DNA of 64,000 nt from Gryganskiella cystojenkinii (taxonomy: Eukaryota; Mortierellomycota; Mortierellomycetes; Mortierellales; Mortierellaceae). Each line of letters starts with the position of its first letter. Within the stretch, counting starts at the first letter, position 1. The stretch spans positions 1-64,000 of the forward strand of contig JAAAIG010000036.1 in assembly GCA_015852425.1 (NCBI GenBank), given 5' to 3'. The translations under genes and the position numbers were made by a program. Positions 43,501 through 51,777 of this stretch are shown in pieces. The notes below the pieces were generated by a model. It did no database searches and was not told the DNA's origin. It saw nothing but the letters and a program-made list of their open reading frames with translations.

Positions 43501-44037
43501 ATTCTTCTCAGTGAACAGTCAGCAAAGCCGGTTGAACCGTCGAACGTCTCTCAGCTTTCCCGAGCATCTCGCAATTGGTTCCCAAAGGGTGCTTCAATAC
43601 TACAGCAAGTTGACTCAGCTTCTGATGTAGGTAGTGGTCGAGATTCTCCCAAAACACATAGTACAACTTCAAATTGCACAGTTGCAGCGCTGGAGGAACT
43701 GGTGGAGAAGAGGCTACAAGAGCACAAACAATCGCTACGCGGACGACAAGATCAGAGTGAGGTGCAAACGCAGAGCCTCCAGGAACTGCAGGATGTCTGG
43801 AAGGAGCAGATTATGATACATGAGCAGCTGAAGCAGGGCCTCCAGGGACTCATGCGTGAACAGCTGAGAGAGCAAGAGCAGGCCCTGCAGGAACTCATGC
43901 GTGAGCAGCTGAGAGAGCAAGAGCAGGCCCTGCAGGAACTCATGCGTGAGCAGTTGAAGGAGCAAAAGCAGTCGTATGAAATGCAGATCAGGGAGCTAAA
44001 GGAGTTTTTGTCAACGATTTTGAAGGCAAGGTCATAG
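37515..44037 (+). CDS. NLR-like NACHT - pentapeptide repeat - WD40 STAND protein (frame break near 38157)
   Basis: Exons 37515-37831, 37935-about 38157, about 38157-39243 and 39365-44037 give roughly 2,100 residues. The N-terminal 600 residues are helical and unrecognised. The NACHT NTPase has Walker A GDSGGGKST (39703-39729) and Walker B FILICDGYDES (39907-39939). Pentapeptide repeats follow (FNGADLTGVRIPGADLTGG type, about 41023-41193). Then come 16 WD40 repeats of about 42 residues (41215 to about 43240); 14 are almost identical (VYSPSGQQIASGS, TVRLWDAQTG). The end is a coiled coil with three 45-bp tandem repeats (43846-43980). This is the architecture of fungal STAND proteins in self/non-self recognition (HET-E/HET-D type), with the effector domain unknown. 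The change from frame 1 to frame 3 at 38150-38175 has no plausible intron, so it is a one-base deletion, an assembly error or a tiny intron. Confidence 0.8.
41215..43240 (+). repeat. 16 tandem WD40 repeats with high internal identity
   Basis: 126-bp period at DNA level. Most units share long identical runs such as GGCCAGCAGATCGCCTCGGG and CGGCTGTGGGACGCACAAAC. Variation is concentrated in the few codons before TVRLWD and between SGHT and the next SVVYS, the usual ligand-facing positions. The first (41215-41340) and last two units are diverged. Unit 9 carries a 12-residue insertion (SSYDLSDYIDGV). Confidence 0.85.
43846..43980 (+). repeat. Three 45-bp tandem repeats encoding a coiled coil
   Basis: Units 43846-43890, 43891-43935 and 43936-43980 encode ELMREQLREQEQALQ with few changes. 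Units 1 and 2 are nearly identical in DNA; unit 3 is diverged at its end. They extend the C-terminal coiled coil of the NACHT-WD40 protein. Confidence 0.8.
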
Positions 44038-44413
44038 ATGTGATCAGGATTGAGAAGGACACGTCGCAGTATGTTTTCAAATACTTTCATAAAAAGCATT
44101 TTATTAGAGCTCCAATAATACAGACAGTGGGAAGTATGAATGCTGGACTAACATCAGCTTAGTCACACCCACGTTGGCTGTATTCTTATGGACTCGCGGT
44201 CTCGCAGTGGACGAACATGTCACACAAAAACCAACAATTCAAATGCGCGATCCATTTCCCCTGCGTGAAACTCGCTTATAGTTGCACTATACGTACTTCC
44301 GTGGAGCAGAAGGTACCCCTTGTCACCATATGCACAGCTTTCGGTATATTGCGCATAACGTAGCATTCAATTAATCATGGCCTAGAGATATACTACTATA
44401 AAACAAACGTATA
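44038..44413. other. 3' flank of the NACHT-WD40 gene
   Basis: No ORF of note and no repeat structure recognised. Confidence 0.4.
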
Positions 44414-44815
44414 GGTAGCTGGATTGTGGCAGCCAAGCGTTCATAGTGACGTCGCTTTTTGATCCTTCGGTGTCGGCTCTCGAGGGGAACACTTTATTCA
44501 GATAGTTGGTTTTTAGGCCTGCCTGAGCAGGCTATGACCCGAGGCTATCCTCCGTTGGATTATGGCTGAACGCCTTTAAGTCGGAATCCGTGCTAGAACG
44601 CGACGATTACCGCCTTTTCCAAAAAAATTTAAATACGATAGGACTTGAGTCCCTGAATCATATTGCGTGCGGAATGTGGTCTTGCACGGCGGAAACTGCC
44701 TTGGGCGACGAGTTTGGACTATAACCCTAGAGTCTGCTATACGCCAACTCCGTAGGATACTTTCATTTAGTATGCGTAAAATTGGAGAGTATCTGGCTGT
44801 TCTCTGTTAGGAGTA
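44414..44815 (+). pseudogene. Fragment of 28S rRNA gene (3' end) with internal deletion, relic 2
   Basis: Begins at the same 28S position as relic 1 (CTGGATTGTGGCAGCCAAGC, then TTTTTGATCCTTCGGTGTCGG). It jumps after GGCTCT to CGAGGGGAACACTTTATTCAG, corresponding to the GTACGAGAGGAAC region, so about 150 bp are deleted. It then runs through GGATTATGGCTGAACGCC, AAGTCGGAATCCGTGCTAGA and the Mortierella-like 28S 3' end (CCTGAATCATATTGC, then TTTAGTATGCGTAAAATTGG and GAGTATCTGGCTGTTCTCTG). A diverged, non-functional copy. Confidence 0.8.
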
Positions 44816-45203
44816 ATTCCAGTAGAAGGACCGATACATTTTATCTTGGCGGTCGTGTTCAAGCTCACGTATTAAGGCCAAGATTGGCATTAAGAACGGC
44901 AGGTCCTGAAGGATTTAGCCAACGCTTCTCCATGGTCGTTTCAGGAAGAACCTGAACTGAAGCAGCAGAAGCAGCAATTGCGGCACGAGCAATAGCAGCG
45001 ACGATGTTAAATACTTCGTCCTGGTGATTGGATCGGATTGTTTTCTTAGGAATTGTTGGCGGCTTGAGAATGATATTCATCCCACGGAAGTGCACATCTT
45101 TTATATTGCCCTAGGCGGAAGCTGAGGTTGAACATGTGGCCCAAACAGGCTCAGTTTGTGGCTATCGGATTTTGCCTATCGGATTGTGCCTATCGAATAA
45201 TAT
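44816..45203. other. Spacer between rDNA relics 2 and 3
   Basis: A 76-residue minus-strand frame (44865-45095) contains IVAAIARAAIAASAASVQ but resembles no family I know. I cannot exclude a degraded retroelement ORF. Confidence 0.3.
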
Positions 45204-45262
45204 GCTTGTGGCAACCAAGCGTTCATAGCGACGTTGTTTTTCGATCCTTCGATGTTGGCTCC
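45204..45262 (+). pseudogene. Fragment of 28S rRNA gene, relic 3
   Basis: GCTTGTGGCAACCAAGCGTT, then CATAGCGACGTTG and TTCGATCCTTCGATGTTGGC: the same 28S segment with the same left boundary as relics 1 and 2, but only about 59 bp long. It ends 95 bp before the start of the RNase H ORF. Confidence 0.75.
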
Positions 45263-45356
45263 TTTATTAGAGCTCTCAAGGACATACAGTATTGTTGTTT
45301 ACAGCTCTTTGCTCGTTACTCCTTTCTCATTCTATCTAAATCACTCTCTCAACATC

Positions 45357-45953
45357 ATGCTGGCTAGTACTCACTTCCCGCACGAAAGCGCGATCAACAC
45401 AATCAACTTTCCAAGTGTCATCTTCGACGATGAAACTGCAGAGAAAATCTTAAACACTAGAATTTCTTTGGAAAGTCAGCTCGGTATACACCATCTCTAC
45501 TGCGACGGATCTTTTCACAACCTTGACGTCGACAACACTCGCATGAGCTTTGCAGTAGTTTATAAAAGCGCGCACAAAACGCTCAATCTTGCGATTTCAG
45601 GCACTATACAAGGGACCTCATCCTCAACAAGAGCCGAGATTGCTGGCATATTGGCGGCCATTCTTTGCTGCCCCCGCGACCATCCCGCAACAATATATTG
45701 CGACGACCTTACGACTGTTCATCAGTTTTCCTCCTTGATTCAGTTTCCTACCAGCACACAGCAACATCTGCACTCACCTAATGCCGATTGGTGGGGAGCA
45801 GTAAAACACGCTTACAGCCAACAAGGTGGACAGATCACGGTCCAGTGGGTGCGTGGGCACAGCGGAGTGCTTGGAAATGAGGCTGCTGATGCAATGGCGG
45901 ATAAAGCACACACAGATGATTTTTTTGCACCTTGGGAGGTAAATACACTCTGA
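45357..45953 (+). CDS. RNase H domain ORF of retrotransposon type
   Basis: 198 residues from the ATG at 45357; the frame is open back to 45234 but without a better start. The RNase HI catalytic set is complete: Asp50 in YCDGS, Glu94 in TRAEIAG, Asp116 in IYCDD and Asp178 in GNEAADAMAD, with His168 in VRGHSG. This C-terminal domain type accompanies reverse transcriptases of LINE-like elements, where it removes RNA from the RNA:DNA hybrid. No reverse transcriptase is found in the window, so this is either the 3' remnant of a 5'-truncated non-LTR element or a stand-alone copy. The frame is intact, so recent insertion or retained function is possible. Confidence 0.75.
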   Translation: MLASTHFPHESAINTINFPSVIFDDETAEKILNTRISLESQLGIHHLYCDGSFHNLDVDNTRMSFAVVYKSAHKTLNLAISGTIQGTSSSTRAEIAGILAAILCCPRDHPATIYCDDLTTVHQFSSLIQFPTSTQQHLHSPNADWWGAVKHAYSQQGGQITVQWVRGHSGVLGNEAADAMADKAHTDDFFAPWEVNTL

Positions 45954-46055
45954 TCATTATCGACGTATCGACTCCGGAAGCGAATCAATCATTCCATTCA
46001 GATAACTTGAAATAGCACATGATCGAAGATTACAATAAAAACGTATGACGAGTTT

Positions 46056-47092
46056 TCACCCTTTGGGTGCACGTCTTCTAACTTTGAGCTTTGGTCTGTC
46101 ACCGTTCATGCAAGTGGACCGTGCTTTGCCATACAAGATGGAAGAATTAATTGGTCGACGCTCGGTCATCAAACCAACCAAGTGTAGGATGACAAACAAA
46201 ACTAAGCGACCTGTGGACAGGAGTTCGACATCTGTTTTATCGAAGACAAGGCTATCGACTGCCTCATCGTTCCCCAAGACCGCAGCAACGACAGATCGGA
46301 CCATAGGATCGTAACAGATCGTGTATTTGTCAAAAGACACCTCGGAGGTGAAGTGAGGGATCTCCTGTAGCCACCACCAGTAATAATTTATTGATGAAGG
46401 CGCAAGGGCTGAAATCAACGACATTGAGGTCATTGCGGTCTCCTCGGAAAGTTTCCCAGGAGCGACGTTCAGCGTTGCCGCCCGAGTTGGTTTCGTTTCG
46501 GATGATGGCGCTCTTCCTGTCGCGGTCATAGTTACATCTTGCTCATATTTTCTATTCCTGTGAAGGACGAGATGCGAGACCACATTGGACTAGAAGACTC
46601 GTCCATCAAGTCATGAGTCGAGGTGCCAACTTCAAAGGGGAAAAAAAAAGAGATAAGTAAGCCAATTATTTTAACATGAAGAATGTTTGGACTTCCCGCC
46701 TATTTTTTGTCACATGTGAGAATGTAAGTAGAGTGCTTCGCCAGAGTTGTTCTCTACCATGACTTGAAGGCTCGCTCGTGTTTCCAAGCTTCGGTTGACC
46801 AATTAGTCACTATGACCAATTGATGTTTTTGGGTGCTTGACATACCAAAGGCGACCATAGACATGGTTCGATATTGACTATAGGAAGAGGAGGTGTGGTA
46901 CCGAAGCAAAACCTGGCTTGACCTGGGGTTTGTCGATGAGCTTTTCCCTGTCGTAGCAATCGAAGTGGGCGGTGTCGGCGTCGGCGATGTCAATGTCGAC
47001 TCAGGAGCAGTTTGGAGAGCGGGCGAGGCAAGACTGGCAGCATAAGTACGGATTCTGTGGTACGCAGCTCTCGGTTCAGCATGCATGCTCAC
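46056..47092 (-). CDS. Unrecognised protein, probably two or more exons
   Basis: The exon 46846-47092 starts with ATG at 47092 after a strongly C/T-rich leader on the minus strand (47150-47240) and ends at a strong donor (G|GTATGTC). It encodes a Ser/Thr/Pro-rich stretch with Arg/Tyr that could be a mitochondrial or disordered N-terminus. Downstream, the frame ending at 46056 (open from about 46583) holds SINYYWWWLQEIPHF, YTICYDPMVRSVVAAVL and a hydrophobic LVLFVILHLVGLM, and probably forms the last exon. I could not fix the acceptor between 46583 and 46840. No domain recognised. Confidence 0.4.
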
Positions 47093-47588
47093 AGGTCGAG
47101 AGCTGAGAGTTGATCTTCCGTTGGTGGTAGATCTGGTGGTGGTGGAGGTGGTGATGATCGGGTATGTTAAAATCTAGGAAGATGAAGAGAACAAGAAGAC
47201 GAAGGTAAACGATCAAGAAAGCAAGAAAACGAAGAAACGGATAAACGTATATGGGATCAAGGCAGAGGAGCGGTAGTTTTTCAAATATCGGGAACGTGAC
47301 AATAGTCATGCTTAGACTTCAATTGCAAATCGTCCGTCAATTACGGAGGGTTGAGTGGCAACAGTCACGGTGTCATTGCCGCCTCAAGGCACTGCCACGA
47401 CTCAGTTTTTGTGGCGAATGCATTCATGCATTTTGTTCCTTTTACTCACATTCATTTCTCTTGGCACAGGTACAAAAGGACACGACAAACCAAGAAACAT
47501 CTCACTCTATAACAACCATTCCATCTTTTACGACTTCGTCCGTTTCTCAAACTTCATTAAACTCGAATCATTTCAAGGAACCAACACG
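47093..47588. promoter_or_regulatory. Bidirectional promoter region
   Basis: Lies between the minus gene starting at 47092 and the SNAP-family gene at 47589. Purine-rich on the plus strand at 47150-47250, C/T- and A-rich at 47420-47585. No other gene seen. Confidence 0.4.
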
Positions 47589-49157
47589 ATGCTCGGCTTT
47601 GTCTTCCTATTACTAAGTTGTTTTGTCGCGGTCCAGACGAAGCCCAAGGAGGACACATTTGTACCCTATCTGACAACACAACGGAAAACTAGAGTCGGAT
47701 TCTCCTCCACTCCAGGGAGCGCAACAGCTTCAACATCAGCATCCTCGCCGTCGTCTTCCTCGGGAGCAGGCGTATCGCGTTGGTTCACGAAAAACATTCT
47801 CGAACCCCTCACCGGCCCTCAGATCCCAGACCACACGATCAAGGACTATTATTTTTTCCTCATTGCCACGCTCAACGATGGATCGGGGCAGTACCTTGGC
47901 ATGTTTCAGCAATGGTGGCCCATCTCAGAATTACAAGAACTTGCTTCCCAGGCCGCAGGAGGAGTAGGAAGCGGCGGATCCAGAGCAGTTGCAGGAGGAG
48001 GGAACGCTTATGAAAGTCAAGCTGAAGCAAAGAAGCAAGAGGCTGTAACAGCCAAGGTCAAGAAGGATTGTAAGTATATTTTTTTTATCAGGGTCATACT
48101 CCTTGATTTGACCCGCATTACTGAAAGAGACAGATGTTAACAAGCCGCCTTTTCATTTCTTTCTTAGATGCTGGAGCTGCGAGGGCATACGTCGAGACCG
48201 CCAAGTTGTTTGAAAAGAGTGGCTCCCAATTCAACATGATGGAGGCTGCCAGTGCATACGAGGATGCCTTCAAAGCTTACAACATGACTTCACAAACAGG
48301 TATTCATCGCTTGGATTAAGATGTTGCCTGTGATTGTTATCTTTCGAGTAGCGTATAATCGTCTGAAGAAATGAAGGGCTAATGGAACGTATGCTCTTTG
48401 CTCATTCGCATCTTAATAGCACCCGGTATTCAATGTCTTGAAAACGCTGCTCGTCTGTTCAGGTCCAACGATCGTGGAGGATCCCGTGCTGCCAAGATTT
48501 ACAGTCAACTCGGCGATCTGTTGAAGAGTCAGGACCCAAAGCGGGCCGTGGAAATGCACCGTGAGGCAGCTGAACTGTACAAGAGTGAAAGTGACGGGTG
48601 AGTTTTGTAAACGAAAAGAAGTCTAGTCTGAGATTCCAGGGTTTTATTGCTATGCTTGCAGAGGATGGAGGAATATGTAACTGACCTTGTTGCGATCTCT
48701 CTCACACTCTTTCTCACCTCATTCCGATAGCCGCGCATTGTACGCTACGGTCAAGGAAGCCGAGCTCCTTTGTACCTTGAACGGATTCTCTCGGGCTTTC
48801 AAACTGTACGATGAGACCATTATTCCCGAGACTCAGAAAGTGGATATCTTGAAGTACACGACCCGCGACCATATCCTGAACGCGATGTTGGCTCACCTAG
48901 GCGAGACCTCTGGGGACTGGGTTGTCTTTGAGAAGGATTTGGGACGATATGAGGATCTCTGCCCGGATTTCCGTTCAGGTGCACGAGGTCACGATTTGTT
49001 GCAAGCGTTGGCGAGAGCAGAACGGCAGCATGATGCGATTGCGTTTCAGGGCGCGTGTCAAGAGTTTGATCGGTTACAGAGCGGAGGTATGCCAGACTGG
49101 CAAGTAGGTCTGTTGTTAAAAGAGAAGAAGAAGCTCGAGGATGGTGCTTTGCTGTAG
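47589..49157 (+). CDS. SNAP-family (Sec17/alpha-SNAP-like) protein with N-terminal hydrophobic extension
   Basis: Exons 47589-48069, 48168-48299, 48420-48597 and 48731-49157; 406 codons, 405 residues. From about residue 145 on it is a TPR-like SNAP superhelix: YAGAARAYVETAKLFEKS, IQCLENAARLFRSNDRGGSR, KIYSQLGDLL, KRAVEMHREAAELY, then DWVVFEKDLGRYEDLCPDF and a short LLLKEKKKLEDGALL end. SNAPs recruit NSF to disassemble SNARE complexes in membrane fusion. Unusual: the first 130 residues are not SNAP. They start with a hydrophobic MLGFVFLLLSCFVAV (signal anchor) followed by a Ser-rich linker and DYYFFLIATLNDGSGQYLGM. The splice phase at 48069/48168 keeps one frame across the two parts. Confidence 0.75.
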
Positions 49158-49264
49158 ATGGTGGTGGAGAATAAATCGCTTCCGGCAACGCATTGTGACT
49201 GCATCAAACTGTTTTAAAGTTATTGTCGGACCCTATTTATTATTATTTTGTTTTGTTATTAATA

Positions 49265-49464
49265 GCCGCCGTCCTTTCTTGTTTGTGACCGATTCTTGAC
49301 CGATTCTTGCTTCGATTTTTGACCCTGATTCTTGGCCTGTAAACAAAAATCACAGCCAAAATCGTCAAATTTTTTTGAGAACGCAAAAAAAGTGCGTTCT
49401 CAAGTTAAGAATCGGTCAAGAATCGTGACACAAGAATCGGTCACAAACAAGAAAGGACGGCGGC
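49265..49464. mobile_element. 200-bp MITE with perfect 34-bp terminal inverted repeats
   Basis: Left TIR 49265-49298 (starts GCCGCCGTCCTTTC, ends ACCGATTCTTG) is an exact inverse of 49431-49464. The element is flanked by a 5-bp direct repeat TAATA at 49260-49264 and 49465-49469, read as target-site duplication. Inside are repeats of ACCGATTCTTG next to both TIRs and a 9-bp hairpin with a 7-nt loop (GAGAACGCA at 49377-49385, TGCGTTCTC at 49393-49401). It has no coding capacity, so movement would need a transposase in trans. Confidence 0.85.
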
Positions 49465-49664
49465 TAATAATTGTCGCGTCAAATGCAAAGTTGGCGTCAG
49501 TCGTCAACAAACACTGACGCTCTCCTATTCAAGTTCCTTCTTCGTCTTTCTTTCTTTGGTTTCCTTCACCCTCTCTTCATCCCCACCCTTCTGTTACAGC
49601 CAATTCTCCATTCATTCATCCATTCATTCTTTTAAACACGAAACGAGGGAGCACGCATTCGACA

Positions 49665-51395
49665 ATGATCAAACGACGGTTCCCGGACAACATCCCAGAG
49701 GAGCTGCTTCTCATCGTTGCTGACTTTCTCACGCCAAAAAACATCGCGTCCTGTCTTCGGGTCTCGAAGCATTGGAACAAGGTCTTCCACCCTCTCTTCT
49801 GGAGAAACATCTCGGTCACCTCCCCAACCGCAAACCGCTACTTCTCCAACGCGCCCGACAACAAGCTGATCCAAACCAATGCCCCTCTCGTCCGGTCCCT
49901 CAAATGTCATTTCTTCACCGCACTCCATCCTTTCTGTCAGTCCAAAAAGATGACCAATCTCCAACGACTCGATCTCTGGGGTCTCGTCCTCCCCAACAAT
50001 AACAAGGCCATCCTCTGGGTCCCGCTCTTGAAACTCATTGCCAGAAACCCAGGTTTAAAATACCTGACCATCTACAACCTCTGTGGCACCGTCGATAACC
50101 TCGCTGCAAAGACCTTTCCTTTCTTGCCGAATCTGACGGCGATGAAGCTTCATGCCGGTCGATCCGTCTCTACAAAGTCACTGGAGGCCTTTCTGGAACT
50201 CTTGCCCCCAAGTATCCGCTACCTCAAGTTGCACCTGAGCGTCAGTGGCGAAAAAAAATACCTTGCACAACCTGGTAGCGCCTACCCTGTGTTGAACCTC
50301 AGGCACCTGGTCTGTGCTGGATTCATGTCTGATTGTGAGATCGTGATGAAGAACTTGATCAAGCGATGCCCCGATCTCGAGACCCTGACCTGTGAGTCGT
50401 CATTATCCAAACTCACTCTCGACGCGCCTTGTCCAAAACTTCGAAACCTAATCTTTGATGACGACTTTATCGGCTTTATGAGCGACGAACAACGTGGGGC
50501 GCTCCTGACTCGGTGGATCTCACCCCTGGGCTTGCGTTCCGTCGATATGGTGGCCGACAAGAAACCCGTCGGACCTCTGACCATCGTAGCCATGCACAAA
50601 CACGACTCGACCTTGCAAGAGATCAAGACCTCCAAGCTCGAGGGAGCGGATCTGATCACGTTCCTGTACTCTTGTTCTCAATTGAGGGTCCTTCAATCGG
50701 GATCCAAGTCTGCCGAGGATCCGTCCAAGGTTGATTCCTTTAGCTCTTATTTGGAGGAGATGAGAATCGAACGAGGTCAACCACAAGTTGTTTATGATTT
50801 CACCGTAAACGCCCCGGTCTTGGTCGCGTCCACGCCCGAAGTTTGGCTCTCTGCTGGAACACTGACCACTCTGGAGATGCTCCTCTCCAACATTCCTCGA
50901 CCGGATCTTCAGGGTGTTGTGATCCGGGACAAGATGCTGGGGCCTTACCCGGATTCGCTCTGGCAAGAGAGTCGGACGTTGCAGAAACAGGTGTACACTC
51001 GACTGGGTCATTGCAAACGCCTCCGCAAGCTGATTCTCGGAGTCTCTGTCGTCCGCGCATTGGATGTGAGAGCCGCCAACAATTGTATCTATGAGGGACT
51101 CGAGTTCTCGTTGGACAGTGGATTAGGTCTCTTGGCCGGGTTGGAGGACCTGAGAGTGTTGGATGTCCAGATGCTGGAGCACAAGATTGGGATCCCTGAG
51201 CTGGAGTGGATGAAGCTCCACTGGAAAAAGTTGGAGCGGATTATTGGATTGGAACCAGACGAGACGAGTCTGAAGTGGATCAAGAAACACAAGCCAGCGT
51301 GGATTCGACCACTACCGCCGAAGATTGAAGACCCAGATTATGTTGCACCTCAAAAGACGAGTCCGTTCAGAACTTGGACCTACGTAGGTCATTAA
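49665..51395 (+). CDS. F-box/LRR-like protein
   Basis: Single exon, 576 residues, starting right after the leader. The F-box is at residues 8-48 (IPEELLLIVADFLTPKN, then LRVSKHWNKVFHPLFW). LRR-like strands follow (LQRLDLWGLVLPNNNK, LKYLTIYNLCGTVDN, LTAMKLHAGRSV, LETLTCESSLSKL, LRNLIFDDDF, LEDLRVLDVQML). Probable SCF substrate receptor. Its promoter contains the MITE 200 bp upstream of the start, which could affect its expression (inference). Confidence 0.78.
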   Translation: MIKRRFPDNIPEELLLIVADFLTPKNIASCLRVSKHWNKVFHPLFWRNISVTSPTANRYFSNAPDNKLIQTNAPLVRSLKCHFFTALHPFCQSKKMTNLQRLDLWGLVLPNNNKAILWVPLLKLIARNPGLKYLTIYNLCGTVDNLAAKTFPFLPNLTAMKLHAGRSVSTKSLEAFLELLPPSIRYLKLHLSVSGEKKYLAQPGSAYPVLNLRHLVCAGFMSDCEIVMKNLIKRCPDLETLTCESSLSKLTLDAPCPKLRNLIFDDDFIGFMSDEQRGALLTRWISPLGLRSVDMVADKKPVGPLTIVAMHKHDSTLQEIKTSKLEGADLITFLYSCSQLRVLQSGSKSAEDPSKVDSFSSYLEEMRIERGQPQVVYDFTVNAPVLVASTPEVWLSAGTLTTLEMLLSNIPRPDLQGVVIRDKMLGPYPDSLWQESRTLQKQVYTRLGHCKRLRKLILGVSVVRALDVRAANNCIYEGLEFSLDSGLGLLAGLEDLRVLDVQMLEHKIGIPELEWMKLHWKKLERIIGLEPDETSLKWIKKHKPAWIRPLPPKIEDPDYVAPQKTSPFRTWTYVGH

Positions 51396-51777
51396 AACAC
51401 AAACACAAACAGCGCACACCTACTTCCGTATACATATCCCTTCCCTCTCCATATCTATACTTTCTTAGTCAATAGCTCTCGTCACAAGTTACAAAGCAAA
51501 TTGTTCATGGCATAATATTTTCATGCCTAAAAAAAACGTGTTGTGACTGCTTTCTGTTGCGAAATGATTTTCGGTGCGAGATTTTTTATGTGGGTGGTCT
51601 CACACTTGAAATACAATCCTGCGCGATCGCGCGCGAACTTTCTCTTCTCCTCACTTCGCTTATTCTTTCTTTGTTTGCACCCACCAAAACCCTCTCTCTT
51701 TTAATTTCCTCATCACGTCTTTTCCATTTTTTCACTCAAAAGCTCTCCAATATCTAAACAACCACAAAAACTCAACC
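51396..51777. other. Intergenic region, promoter of the senescence-domain gene
   Basis: 3' flank of the F-box gene, then T/C-rich leader with CTTTCTCTTCTCCTCACTTC-type sequence. An alternating CGCGATCGCGCGCG stretch lies at about 51623-51636. No gene seen. Confidence 0.45.

Noticed and set aside
44097..45280. TTTATTAGAGCTC found near both 44100 and 45263
   Set aside because: Only 13 bp identical and no symmetric boundaries. Not enough to call a repeat or element end.
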